A stretch of DNA of 64,000 bases from Lutraria lutraria (taxonomy: Eukaryota; Mollusca; Bivalvia; Venerida; Mactridae): the NCBI GenBank assembly GCA_964023205.1, contig OZ026835.1, forward strand, positions 35,447,380 to 35,511,379. The letters are read 5' to 3'. The notes beneath the pieces are model-generated. The model was not told the origin of the DNA and made no database searches. It saw only the letters and a list, made by a program, of their open reading frames with translations. The translations under genes were made by a program, and so were the position numbers. Shown here in pieces: positions 11,801 to 23,848 of this stretch. Position 1 is the first letter of the stretch, and every line of letters starts with the position of its first letter.

Positions 11801-14650
11801 GTAGAACATGGATATTAAAGTGACCTCCGTTTTGAAACTTCGATCCACATCTAAGTGACCTCGATTTTGAAACTGTGATCCACATCTAAGTGACCTCGAT
11901 TTTGAAACTTCGATCCAAATCTAAGTGACCTCCATTTTGTAACTTCGAGCCAAATCTAAGTGACCTCAATTTTGAAACTTCGATCCACATCTAAGTGACC
12001 TCAATTTTGAAACTTCGAGCCAAATCTAAGTGACCTCAATTTTGAAACTTCGATCCACATCTAAGTGACCTCAATTTTGAAACTTCGAGCCAAATCTAAG
12101 TGACCTCCATTTTGCAACTGTGATCCACATCTAAGTGACCTCCATTTTGTAACTTCGATCCACATCTAAGTGACCTCAATTTTGAAACTTCGATCAAATC
12201 TAAATGACCTCCATTTTGAAACTTCGATCAAATCTAAATGACCTCCATTTTGAAACTTCGATCCAAATCTAAGTGACCTCCATTTTGAAACTTCGAGCCA
12301 AATCTAAGTGACCTCCATTTTGCAACTGTGATCCACATCTAAGTGACCTCCATTTTGTAACTTCGATCCACATCTAAGTGACCTCAATTTTGCAACTGTG
12401 ATCCACATCTAAGTGACCTCCATTTTGAAACTTCGATCCACCTGTAAGTGACATCAATTTTGAAACTTCGATCCAAATCTAAGTTACCTCCATTTTGAAA
12501 CTTCAATCCAAATCTAAGTGACCTCCATTTTGAAACTTCGATCCACCTGTAAGTGACCTCAATTTTGAAACTTCGATCAAATCTAAATGACCTCCATTTT
12601 GAAACTTCGATCCACATCTAAGTGACCTCCATTTTGAAACTTCGATCCAAATCTAAGTGACCTCCATTTTGAAACTTCGATCCACCTCTAAGTGACCTCC
12701 ATTTTGAAACTTCAATCCAAATCTAAGTGACCTCCATTTTGAAACTTCGATCCAAATCTAAGTGACCTCAATTTTGCAACTGTGATCCAAATCTAAGTGA
12801 CCTCAATTTTGCAACTGTGATCCAAATCTAAGTGACCTCCATTTTGAAACTTCAATCCAAATCTAAGTGACCTCCATTTTGAAACTTCGATCCAAATCTA
12901 AGTGATCTCAATTTTGAAACTAAGATCCAAATCTAAGTGACCTCCATTTTGAAACTTCGATCCACATCTAAGTGACCTCCATTTTGAAACTGTGATCCAC
13001 ATCTAAGTGACCTCCATTTTGAAACTTCGATCCACATCTAAGTGACCTCCATTTTGAAACTAAGATCCAAATCTAAGTGACCTCCATTTTGAAACTTCGA
13101 TCCAAATCTAAGTTACCTCCATTTTGAAACTTCAATCCAAATCTAAGTGACCTCCGTTTTGAAACTTCGATCCACCTGTAAGTGACCTCCATTTTGAAAC
13201 TTCGATCCACATCTAAGTGACCTCCATTTTGAAACTTCGATCCAAATCTAAGTGACCTCCATTTTGAAACTTCGATCCACATCTAAGTGACCTCAATTTT
13301 GCAACTGTGATCCAAATCTAAGTGACCTCCATTTTGAAACTTCGATCCACATCTAAGTGACCTCAATTTTGAAACTTCAATCCAAATCTAAGTGACCTCA
13401 ATTTTGTAACTTCGATCCAAATCTAAGTGACCTCAATTTTGTAACTTCGATCCAAATCTAAGTGACCTCCATTTTGAAACTTCGATCCACATCTAAGTGA
13501 CCTCAATTTTGTAACTTCGATCCACATCTAAGTGACCTCAATTTTGAAACTTCAATCCAAATCTAAGTGACCTCAATTTTGCAACTGTGATCCAAATCTA
13601 AGTGACCTCCATTTTGAAACTTCGATCCACATCTAAGTGACCTCAATTTTGAAACTTCGATCCACATCTAAGTGACCTCAATTTTGTAACTTCGATCCAA
13701 ATCTAAGTGACCTCCATTTTGAAACTTCGATCCACCTGTAAGTGACCTCCATTTTGTAACTTCGATCCACATCTAAGTGACCTCCATTTTGAAACTTCGA
13801 TCCACCTGTAAGTGACCTCAATTTTGAAACTTCGATCCACATCTAAGTGACCTCAATTTTGTAACTTCGATCCAAATCTAAGTGACCTCCATTTTGAAAC
13901 TTCGATCCACCTGTAAGTGACCTCCATTTTGTAACTTCGATCCACATCTAAGTGACCTCCATTTTGAAACTTCGATCCACCTGTAAGTGACCTCAATTTT
14001 GAAACTTCGATCCACATCTAAGTGACCTCCATTTTGAAACTTCGATCCACCTGTAAGTGACCTCAATTTTGAAACTTCGATCCACATCTAAGTGACCTCG
14101 ATTTTGAAACTTCAATCCAAATCTAAGTGACCTCGATTTTGAAACTTCAATCCACATCTAAGTGACCTCCATTTTGAAACTTCAATCCAAATCTAAGTGA
14201 CCTCCATTTTGAAACTTCGATCCACATCTAAGTGACCTCCATTTTGAAACTTCGATCCACCTGTAAGTGACCTCAATTTTGAAACTTCGATCCACATCTA
14301 AGTGACCTCCATTTTGAAACTTCGATCCAAATCTAAGTGACCTCAATTTTGTAACTTCGATCCACCCCTAAGTGACCTCCATTTTGCAATTTTGATCACG
14401 ATATAAACAACTTTCATTTTGCAACTTTAAACATATCATGACATAATTTTGCATTCTCAATATTTCATAACATAGTAAAGTATTTATTCATCATGACCTT
14501 TATAACATATCTATAGATCTCTAAACATGACCTTCAATACATAGTGAAGTATCCATCTATTTCAAAACATGACCTTTATACCATTGGTATGCATATAGAT
14601 ATATGATGAGATTATATGAGTCCCAGAAATTTACTAAAACCATGTTCTAC
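11801..14650. mobile_element. Putative 2.85-kb element carrying a minisatellite
   Basis: The 35-bp array below is flanked by GTAGAACATGG (11801-11811) and its exact complement CCATGTTCTAC (14640-14650). In bivalves, minisatellite cores inside short inverted-repeat or Helitron-like elements are known, so the pair may mark the element's ends. An 11-bp inverted match over this distance could also be chance. I see no target duplication. Confidence 0.35.
11818..14387. repeat. 35-bp minisatellite, about 73 units
   Basis: The unit is close to AAGTGACCTCCATTTTGAAA followed by CTTCGATCCACATCT. Variants recur at fixed places: CAATTTT for CCATTTT, TGTGATCC or TTCAATCC for TTCGATCC, and ACCTGTAAG for ACATCTAAG. 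A few units are one base short (gatcaaatctaaatg). Because 35 is not a multiple of 3, three units give a 35-residue repeat in each open minus-strand frame (WIEVSKW..., SKFQNGG..., DRSFKMEV...). These frames are by-products, not genes. Higher-order copies of five units (175 bp) are visible near 13.7-14.0 kb. Confidence 0.95.
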
Positions 14651-14766
14651 TGTTTATTATTTTACAAGGATATCCTTTGATGATATCATAATTATTATTG
14701 TCAGAGTTTAAGCTTACTTCAACAGCTTGCTTACATTCGAGAGGAATAATGGAAACATAAACATAG

Positions 14767-14946
14767 TACAGTCAAACTTGCTTATAAGCCACCTCCGAGT
14801 AAAGGTCACCCTATGAATAAAGGCCATTATTTTAAAAACCCATCATTGATTATTTAGAATAAAATGACCTCCAAATAAAGGCCAAATGTCAATAAAGGCC
14901 ACAATTTGTCTTTCCTAAGGGTGGCCTTTGTTCACAGGTTTGACCG
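14767..14946 (-). mobile_element. Family A MITE, copy 3
   Basis: Full length, from tacagtcaaacttgcttata to cacaggtttgacc, containing the gtggcctttgttcacagg end block. It is oriented opposite to the copy at 3.8 kb. Confidence 0.75.
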
Positions 14947-15280
14947 CATAACAATTTGTTGGGTTCTACGTACTGAGCAAAATTTATACATGTATGAGTC
15001 ACATCCATCATTTTTTATAAACAACGACAAAGTACAAAAATGACATTTTACTGGCATTGTCTGATGTGTATACAACTTTTCTCAGATGAATATTCAACAA
15101 TTTGCTGATTCTTAACCAAATTAAAGGAGTACTTAAGTTCTCTAAATGTAATTTCAGAACTTTACAGAACCGAACTTGTATTGATTACAAAAAGTAATTG
15201 CATTACTACATCACTTAAGTCAATGAAAGAAGGCCGTATTTACACATGTATAGACAGAAGGCAATAACAGAACTTTAAGA

Positions 15281-15390
15281 CCCTGACAAATGGTTATTCA
15301 TATTTCATGAACTTTTCATGAACTATTCATAGAGCATGCAAGAACAGTTCAAGAAAAATTCATGATTTTATGAATTATATTCGAATGGGG
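15281..15390 (+). mobile_element. Family R short element, copy 8
   Basis: Complete, from ccctgacaaatggttattca to gaattatattcgaatgggg, with two TTCATGAA-type subrepeats. Confidence 0.75.
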
Positions 15391-15652
15391 AACTCACTGT
15401 GAACACGGTAGGACCCTACACCAACTAATCTAATTGATACGATGTTATTATTCGATCATATAAATCATATTTAATCTTCTTGCCAAATTAATTTCACACA
15501 GCTGACTCCTCTATGTGACAGGTGCTATGACAACTAATGGCATCTGGAGAAAATACCAAATTGTGATGAGAAATTTCTTAATAAAAGACCACAGTGTATA
15601 GTTAAAGTTAAGTTAATTCAAACATGGCTCACATTAACTGTGAAATACGTAA

Positions 15653-15830
15653 TACTGTTAAACCAGTGTTTGCTACCACCTCCGAATAAAGGCCAGTCTG
15701 TGAATAAAGGCCATTCTATTATAAAATCATCATCTAATGTTATGAACGAATAGACCACCAAATAAGGCCACCTGCCAATAAAGGCTTCATTTTATCTTTC
15801 CCAAGGGTGGCCTTTGTTCACAGGTTTGAT
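15653..15830 (-). mobile_element. Family A MITE, copy 4
   Basis: From tactgttaaaccagtgtttg to gttcacaggtttgat, with cccaagggtggcctttgttc near the right end. Confidence 0.7.
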
Positions 15831-16485
15831 ATTTTCAATTTCATATATCTTTGACAAATAGTTGTTAAGTCATTACTTAATCCTTCCTACAATACATAAG
15901 CAGTGTAAATACTTACATGTCTTATTCGGGTTATGTCTACCTACCCTAAACAGATAACGTCAAACTTGAAAATCTAACAAGACAGTCAGTGAATTCAGAT
16001 GAGTTTTAAGCTCTCAATCAATCACTGTTCTAGTGGTATTTGTACTAAGTTGGATCAGTAGGCAATCAATTTGTTAAGTGGTATAGATTTAAATGTCTCA
16101 AATGGGCTAGTACATTCATCATCAGATGTAAAATAGAGAAGGGAAGTAACTCATTCATCTATTAGGAAATATGCAAACATGAATTAACTCCCTTGTTTAT
16201 ATACATTTCAAGACAGAACATGTTAAACCATAGTAATAAATCTCAGTCAACTTAAATAAATACAAATGTAAACATACAGTGATAAAGACAGTAGGTTATG
16301 TCTGTACAAAAGACCTGATTGTAACTGCTATTGACTAAAGCACTTAATTTAGTAAAACTACATATTTACTTCCAACAAATTTCAGTTATTCCCACAATAA
16401 TAAATTAGGCTTTCACTCAACTAACCTCAACAATTGTGTTAAAAAGTACTGCTGAGACAAGACTATTACTCATGAATCAATGGTA
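15831..16485. other. Unassigned intron-like DNA
   Basis: Nothing recognisable. Confidence 0.4.
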
Positions 16486-16660
16486 TACAGTACAACCTCT
16501 CCAAAGCAACACCCTTTAGGAGTATCAAAATTGTGTTTTTGTTGAGAGGTTGTTGCTCTACAGAGGTTTACTTAATACTTAAATCATGCAGAGGGAAAAT
16601 CCAGCTGTTGCTGTAGGGAGGTTGTTGCTCAAGAGTGGGCCACCTGGAGAGGTTATACCA
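16486..16660 (+). mobile_element. Family B MITE, copy 2
   Basis: From tacagtacaacctctccaaa through ttgagaggttgttgctctac to ctggagaggttatacca. The left end is intact. Confidence 0.75.
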
Positions 16661-17015
16661 TATTTGTAATGACCCTATAAAATCATTAGAAAGAATAATT
16701 CAGAGAACAAATAGAACATAAATCGGCATGGAAATACCAGTCAAGTAAAAAATTATTTGACTTAAATTTTACTCAGTTTCAAAATAAATCTAGTATTTGC
16801 ATGTACATTCACAACCATGTTCCTAAAGTTATTAAAATATGTCAGTAAAAAATGGTGTCAAGTACTGACACATGTCATACATAAAGTCAAGTTTGGTCGT
16901 AGTTAACTAACAGCCAATTAATTTGAAATCTAACACTCTTATACAGAAACAGATGGTTAAAATTTAACCAGACATTTCCGTAAGTCTGATCATCATAAAG
17001 CTAAATAATTTCACA

Positions 17016-17174
17016 TACAGGCAAACCTGTCCTAGCCACCACTTCCGTATTAAAGCCATCCTGCGAATAAAGGCCATTCTTTTAAAAATATGTCAGATTA
17101 TTTAGAAAGAAATTTCATCCGAATAAAGGCCACCTGTCTTTCCCAAGTTTTGCATTTGTTCACAGGTCTGACAG
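17016..17174 (-). mobile_element. Family A MITE, copy 5
   Basis: From tacaggcaaacctgtcctag to tttgttcacaggtctgac. Slightly shortened inside. Confidence 0.65.
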
Positions 17175-18842
17175 TCAAAATGTCATATTCAACTTTTTTT
17201 TCTTGGATAAAACCCATTCAATAGCTTCGTCATAGGTGGCATGGGATCAAGCATGACACCTTATATGAATGATAATCGTGTAAATATGAAACGAGGTAAA
17301 AACTGGGGCACAAAAATAGGTAACAAAAAGTTAAAATAAAACAAGTGACGAAACATATGCTGCATGAAATGATGCAGATATTAAAATCATAATATTCAAC
17401 TTACTTAAATAGTTTATAAGCCATATTCCACAAGAAAACATGTCCGAATGACTAGATTTTTAAGTGTTACAGCATATAAATACACCACACACATATATAC
17501 TTCCTTAAGACCTTGTTCCTGCTTTACACATTCGTACCTTAGACATGCTATCTTACCATGGATTACATTAAAACTTAGGGCTCAATACTTCAACTTCAAG
17601 ATGAATAATTGAATATTTCTACCCAAGTTGTACCATAATTTATATAATAAACAGTCCTTCAATGATAGTATTGTGTATAATTTGTCATTGGCTTATCATC
17701 TACCAGTCATCAACATGAACTACAAGTAGGTAGATTGCAAAAATTTTCTTTTCGTAATTTTTAATTGGCTTATCATCAAACAACTACTAGTTGGTAGGTC
17801 GTAATTTTTTTCTTTCCTGCTTTTTTTTAACATACCATTCATACTTAAGAGGAACAATTCATCTAAAAATTTTCTATACAAAATGTACTATGTATTTACC
17901 ATGTGAAACAAGGGTTTGCATAAAATAAAGTGTCAGTCAGGTAACTGTATACACAACCCCCTTTTCAGGCCCTTATGTTATAAGTGATACGCGATAATAC
18001 AATAAATCAAATATTTCTGTTTGTGCCGTCAACACGAATGTCAATATATTTATTCTTACCATGATAGTGAAAAATCTGCACAAACAAACAACTCACAGGC
18101 AGAAACATCTAAGTTCGAAAGCTAGGGAAGTTAAATGTAAGAAAGACATCAGATATATGGATAAGGTTAAGGAAAAGAAATTAATAAAGACTTAGAAATG
18201 TGTTGAAACCAAAATCAACTGAAAGCATACATTGCCATAATATGATTTAAGTTTGAAATCTACACAATTAAAGAGAGGTAACTAGTATTTCACTGTAAGA
18301 CATTTCTATCCTGAATTGTCTCCCTTAGTTTAATTTATTTAAAGTGAACTTCTACAGATTTGAACAAACATTAAATCAATCAAAATGTCACAAACACAAG
18401 AGTCAAGCCCGAGGTTTCTAACCCAACAACTCAAATTTCTTAAACCAAACGTCTACCTCCTGATCAAAGGCCCAATGCCCAATATACATTCATATATACA
18501 TAATATCATGCTCTACAAGCTATAGAACTTTTATAAATAAGGCTCAGTGATAGCTATTTGTCAACAAACAAAACATTCTGACCCTGAGCATTAAGATTCA
18601 ATGCAAACTGCAGTCATAAATAGCTGTTTAAAAAAATTGAATAGTAGCCAATTAATGACAATAACACAATAAGGCTTTTATTGTTTTGTTTTAAGCAATG
18701 ACTCCACTACACTACAAAATAACCATTAAACCTGTAAATTCAATAACATTACAGCACATACAAACAGTGGTCCTGTAAAAGGTGTAAGTACATGACCCTT
18801 TCCCCCACATCCCCACACACTGATAAAACAGTCTAAACCTAC
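17175..18842. other. Unassigned intron-like DNA
   Basis: No structured element was recognised. On the minus strand this follows the candidate recursive exon at 18.9 kb. Confidence 0.4.
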
Positions 18843-18924
18843 CTAGAACTACCGGAACTGTTTGTACGCTTTCGGACACCACAGCAAAACATATTCCAAA
18901 CATTATCTGAACATTTCAACTTAC
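18843..18924 (-). other. Candidate recursive (poison) exon, 82 nt
   Basis: Directly 3' of the recursive splice site on the minus strand, 82 nt end in a usable second donor, CTAG then GTAGGT (18842-18837). Joined to the 40-kb exon, whose intron is in phase 2, the first base G completes a codon and the next triplet is TAA. Inclusion would therefore terminate the protein. That is the behaviour known for recursive exons in long vertebrate genes. The exon also contains an ATG frame (MFGICFAVVS...) that could instead serve as an alternative first exon. Inference only. Confidence 0.35.
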
Positions 18925-18938
18925 CTGAAAAATAGAAA
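18919..18938 (-). promoter_or_regulatory. Candidate recursive splice site (zero-length exon)
   Basis: The minus strand reads TTTTCTATTTTTCAG immediately followed by GTAAGT. A pyrimidine-rich 3' splice site is thus fused to a perfect consensus 5' splice site with no exon between. This is the ratchet-point motif known from long introns in flies and vertebrates. It lies on the same strand as the coding exon at 40049-40167, about 21 kb inside its presumed intron, as expected for stepwise removal of a long intron. Confidence 0.55.
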
Positions 18939-19238
18939 ATATACATATAAATACAGCATCAACAGATCAATTTAAAAGAATTCTAACCAGAGTTAGAATT
19001 AAATCGAAATTGAATTTTGTTTGCTATTTACCGATTGACTCAAAACATTTCATTGCAAATCTTGTTGAGTTTTTTTTACAGAAAAAAGCTATAAAATGCT
19101 TTTGGAATGAAGTATAATTTCAAGCTAGGTATAGGTCAAATAAATACAGAAGAAATATTTTTCTACCGGCCCACTTTTAAAAGTCTGACAGGGTCATAAA
19201 GTGCAAACAAACACATTTTCAATTCAAGCCCAACAGAA

Positions 19239-20080
19239 AACAAGAGGGCCAAGATGGCCCTATATCGCTCACCTGACAACAACTACACTATAATTAATGA
19301 CCAGATTACATAGTTTTTATCTTGTATAACCTGTTTCATAGATTTTGATATAAACAAACAAAATCCATGATGGATGCAGGTAAATGTACATTCTATGTAA
19401 ATATGATTATGATTAGTGAAGAAATGAAGGTGCTGGAGTGTAAATAAAGCTGAAATATAGCAAGTCAAGGGTCCATAACTCTACAAGTACTAGTTCAATT
19501 TCACCCATAATCAAACTCATCGAAGACCTTTAGGTCATACACATTAACTGTAAATATGTTTAGAATTGGTGAAAAATGAAGATGCCAAAGTGTAAACATA
19601 GTCCTGTTCTGATTTCACGCTCAAAGATATTCAGGTCATACATATTCACTGTATATATGATTAGAATAGGTGAAGAAATGAAGGCGCTAGAGTGCAAACA
19701 AGTTGAAATGAAGTGAATTGTTTATGTCAAGGGCCCATAAGTCTTGACGTCCTAGTCCGATTTTGGCCATAATCGAACTTGTCCAAAACCTTTAGGTTAT
19801 ACACATCCACTGAAAATATGACAAGGATTGGTAAAGAAATGACAGCGATGGAGTGTAAACAAGCTAAAATATGGCAAATTTTCTAAGTCAAGTGCTCATT
19901 ACTCTTGAAGTCCTTTTTTTTTTGCCCATAATCAAACTCATCCCAAATATTGTGGCTATCTACATAATGACAAAGTTTGATAGATTGGTTAAGAGCTGTG
20001 GATGCTAGAGTGTAAACGAACTAATTGTGGCCATACCACAGACATTCATTGATCCTAAACCAATTGACTCAGGTGAGCAT
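19239..20080 (+). mobile_element. Family F element, longest copy 3
   Basis: From caagagggccaagatggcc and tatatcgctcacctga to ttgactcaggtgagca. It contains about four 155-bp internal subrepeats marked by 'ctaagtcaag' and 'catattcactgtatatatg'. It is the longest of the three copies, so copies differ mainly in subrepeat number. Confidence 0.7.
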
Positions 20081-20525
20081 AAATGATCATATTTCTGGTT
20101 TTTAGCTGTTAACAGCAATACTTCAGTTATATATCAGCCAGAAGTCAACCTAACCACCCATCTTCCTGGACTCCAGACCAGTACTAACATTGTTTCTCCT
20201 CAAGTTACTGCAAAGAAAACAAAACCTGATGAATAAGATAATCATATCAGAAATAAAATAAAAGAGAACATCTGCATTCTATTTAACGTTTAACACAAGC
20301 TGTTTATACCATATATACACATAGTACAAAGATAACAGTTACTGTCGACAGTATGACCCTATCAGTAAACAATAATGACAAGACAAGCTTGAGTTTTTGA
20401 GAAGACATCAAAAATTGATAATTCAGTACAAAATGGTATCCCTTTTTATTACTAGGATTATTTCAAGTAATTTTAGAAAAATTAAGAAGACCTCAGTGAG
20501 TGAAAATCAGCCAGTCATTATAATG
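20081..20525. other. Unassigned intron-like DNA
   Basis: No structured element was seen. Confidence 0.35.
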
Positions 20526-20573
20526 TACAGTCAAACCTATTAACAAAGGCCATCCTTGGGAAAGATAAATTGA
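20526..20573 (+). mobile_element. Family A MITE, left end only
   Basis: tacagtcaaacctattaaca and ggccatccttgggaaagata match the family, and the match then breaks at the start of the 38-bp array. The array may have grown inside this MITE, or may have been inserted into it. Confidence 0.6.
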
Positions 20574-21608
20574 AGATAATTTAAACCTAGGACAGTTAGC
20601 TGACAACCTGCACATGGCTTAAACCTAAGACAGGTGACAACCTGCACATGGCTTAAACCTAGGACAGTTAGGTGACAACCTGCACATGGCTTAAACCAAG
20701 GACAGTTAGTTGACAACCTGCACATGGCTTAAACCTAAGACAGTTAGGTGAAAACCTGCACATGGCTTAAACCTAAGACTACTAGGTGACAACCTGTACT
20801 TGGCTTAAATCTAAGACAGTTAGGTGACAACCTGCACATGGCTTAAACCTAAGACAGTTAGGTGACAACCTGCACATGTCTTAAATCTAAGACAGTTAGG
20901 TGACAACCTGCACATGATTTAAACCTAGGACAGTTAGGTGACAACCTGTACATGGCTTAAACCTAAGACTACTAGGTGACAACCAGCACATGGCTTAAAC
21001 CTCAGACAGCTAGGTGACAACCTGCACATGGCTTAAACCTAAGACTACTAGGTGACAACCAGCACATGGCTTAAACCTAAGACAGTTAGGTGACAACCAG
21101 CACATGGCTTAAACCTAAGACAGTTAGGTGACAACCAGCACATGACTTTAACCTAAGACTACTAGGTGACAACCAGCACATGGCTTAAACCTAAGACTAC
21201 TAGGTGACAACCTGCACATGACTTAAACCTCAGACAGTTAGGTGACAACCTGCACATGGCTTAAACCTAGAACAGTTAGGTGACAACCTGCACATGGCTT
21301 AAACCTAAGACTACCAGGTGACAACCTGCACATGACTTAAACCTAGGACAGTTAGGTGACAACCTGCACATGACTTTAACCTAGAACAGTTAGGTGACAA
21401 CCTGCACATGGCTTAAACCTAACACTACTAGGTGACAACCTGCACATGGCTTAAACCTAAGACTACTAGGTGACAACCAGCACATGGCTTAAACCTAAGA
21501 CTACTAGGTGACAACCAGCACATGGCTTAAACCTAAGACAGTTAGGTGACAACCTGCACATGGCTTAAACCTAAAACAGTTAGGTGACAACCTGCACAAG
21601 ACTTTAAC
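20574..21608. repeat. 38-bp minisatellite, about 27 units
   Basis: The unit is close to GGTGACAACCTGCACATGGC followed by TTAAACCTAAGACAGTTA. Two exchange variants recur: GACTACTAGG in place of GACAGTTAGG, and AACCAGCACATGG in place of AACCTGCACATGG. They cluster in neighbouring units near 20.9-21.5 kb. Spacing of 38 was measured between successive CCTGCACATG motifs. No coding role is evident. Confidence 0.95.
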
Positions 21609-22268
21609 CTAGAACAGTTGGGGACGCCCATGAAGACTAAATTCACCTTTCCATTAAGAAATAACATCAGATAAAAGTGTTGGCTGTACTAGAAATGTTC
21701 TGTTTTGTTTCGGGGGGGTTAAATGTGGCACAAATAGCTCAGAGTCAAAATATATCCAGTCATAGCAGAGGCATACATCTCAGTAGAACAACCAATCTTC
21801 AGTAAGACAGTTAGGTGACAACCTGCACAAGACTTTAACCTAGAACAGTTGGGGACACCCATGAAGACTAAATTCACCTTTCCATTAAGAAATAACATCA
21901 GATAAAAGTGTTGGCTGTACTAGAAATGTTCTGTTTTGTTTTGGGGGGGTTAAATGTGGCACAAATAGCTCAGAGTCAAAATATATCCAGTCATAGCAGA
22001 GGCATACATCTCAGTAGAACAACCAATCTTCAGTAAGACAGTTAGGTGACAACCTGCACAAGACTTTAACCTAGAACAGTTGGGGACGCCCATGAAGACT
22101 AAATTCACCTTTCCATTAAGAAATAACATCAGATAAAAGCGTTGGCTGTACTAGAAATGTTCTGTTTTGTTTCGGGGGGGGTTAAATGTGGCACAAATAG
22201 CTCAGAGTCAAAATATATCCAGTCATAGCAGAGGCATACATCTCAGTAGAACAACCAATCTTCAGTAA
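21576..22268. repeat. Three 231-bp tandem copies
   Basis: Each unit starts with the last minisatellite unit (gttaggtgacaacctgcaca with the AAGACTTTAACC variant). It then adds about 190 bp of unique sequence including ttggggacacccatgaagac, tgttctgttttgttt plus a G run, and gcataca tctcagtagaac. CCTGCACAAG occurs at 21591, 21822 and 22053, exactly 231 apart. Copies differ at only a few bases (gacgccc/gacaccc, length of the G run), so the triplication is recent. Confidence 0.92.
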
Positions 22269-22269
22269 A

Positions 22270-23312
22270 CCTAGCTGACAATACCAGTAAAGGTATCTAG
22301 GTATTTTTTAGAGGTTTTTGTATGGTGGATGCTACATATTTTAAAGAATAATGCTTGTTAAACCTGATACAAATAAGCAGAAATTTGTCAAATCTAATCT
22401 GATGAAGATAATCACAAATTAAAGCTCTTCACACACTTGTCAAGACATGCTTTACAAATTGAACACATTAACATTAAAGTTACTCTATTGTAAATAATTA
22501 TCATAAATGTCATTCATATAATTTGTTGATAAGACAGTTTACATGGTATATCATCAAGTTTAAGTACTATAAAAAGTTCAATCTAGTCCCTAATACAGCC
22601 CAACAAATCACGTCAACAAATTAATTCCAATATAAACTTACAATGGTTGTAAATTAATCACTCATGTGAGCAAATATTCCAAAATTTTGAATGAGTGAAT
22701 TTCATACACAGGTCCTCCTATGAACACAGTACTATGTTTTCATTTACAACACGGGATCGGTTCAATGTATTGTATTGCGATACGCTTTACGAAGTACACA
22801 GAGTCATGTATTCCTAAATATTAATCTGTTTTTACACACAATGTTATAACATAAACATGTATACAATATTAAATTTTAAAAATAAACCGAGTTTACAAAA
22901 TAATGAGTCAACCGACTGCAAGGGTCATGGTAAAAATATCAAAAGGTCAAATTATGTATTATTAGAGCTTAAATTGGACAATCTAATAAAGTTTAGGTTT
23001 AATCATAATGATTGACTAATAAATATCTTCTAAAAAATGTTTAAACTACTTTAATACTAGTACATTCTAAAGGTGAAATTTATGTCACTTTAGCCAAAGT
23101 AACTTTATTGTTATGTTATCAGTTCTAATCACTTACTAAGGCCAACTCAACATTTTGAATGGTTTTCATAAAGTTTAAGCCTTTGTAAAAAAAATTCAAA
23201 TATTTCCGTTTTCAGCTAATACTAAATGTACTATAATGTATTCTAATTTTATATTCCGGTTGTGGCGGTATAATAGTTCAAGATCATGAAGTTATTATCC
23301 TAACTAATCTGA
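22270..23312. other. Unassigned intron-like DNA
   Basis: The stretch is AT-rich with no structured element. Confidence 0.4.
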
Positions 23313-23848
23313 AGTATAGAAGTGGCCGTGGTGGCCGTGTCCTAAGTAATCTTAAGTATAGAAGTGGCCATGGTGGCCGTGTCCTAAGTAATCTTAAGTA
23401 TAGAAGTGGCCGTGGTGGCCATGTCCTAAGTAATCTTAAGTATAGAAGTGGCCTTGGTGGCCATGTCCTAAGTAATCTTAAGTATAGAAGTGGCCGTGTC
23501 CTAAGTAATCTTAAGTATAGAAGTGGCCGTGGTGGCCGTGTCCTAAGTAATCTTAAGTATAGAAGTGGCCTTGGTGGCCATGTCCTAAGTAATCTTAAGT
23601 ATAGAAGTGGCCGTGTCCTAAGTAATCTTAAGTATAGAAGTGGCCGTGGTAGCCATGGTGGCCATGTCCTAAGTAATCTTAAGTATAGAAGTGACCATGT
23701 CCTAAGTAATCTTAAGTATAAAAGTGGCCGTGGTAGCCGTGGTGGCCATGTCCTAAGTAATCTTAAGTATAGAAGTGGCCGTGGTAGCCGTGGTGGCCAT
23801 AATCTTAAGTATAGAAGTGGCCGTGGTAGCCGTGGTGGCCATGGTTAG
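23313..23848. repeat. Modular 42-bp tandem array
   Basis: The core TCCTAAGTAATCTTAAGTAT then AGAAGTGGCC is followed by zero to two 9-bp modules of the type GTGGTGGCC or GTGGTAGCC. Unit lengths are therefore 33, 42 or 51 bp, always a multiple of 3. About 12-13 units. The array runs directly into a tRNA-like sequence at its right end. Confidence 0.9.

Noticed and set aside
12384..14087. Three minus-strand frames of 69-77 codons with repeated SKWRSLR/FQNGG motifs
   Set aside because: They are translations of the 35-bp minisatellite. The repetition comes from the DNA unit, and unit variants do not respect codons.
11818..14387. CRISPR-like array
   Set aside because: Units abut with no spacers, and the DNA is clearly eukaryotic.
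18712..18903. 63-codon minus-strand frame starting MFGICFAVVS as a gene
   Set aside because: It runs past a good donor into poor sequence. It is kept only as part of the candidate recursive exon.
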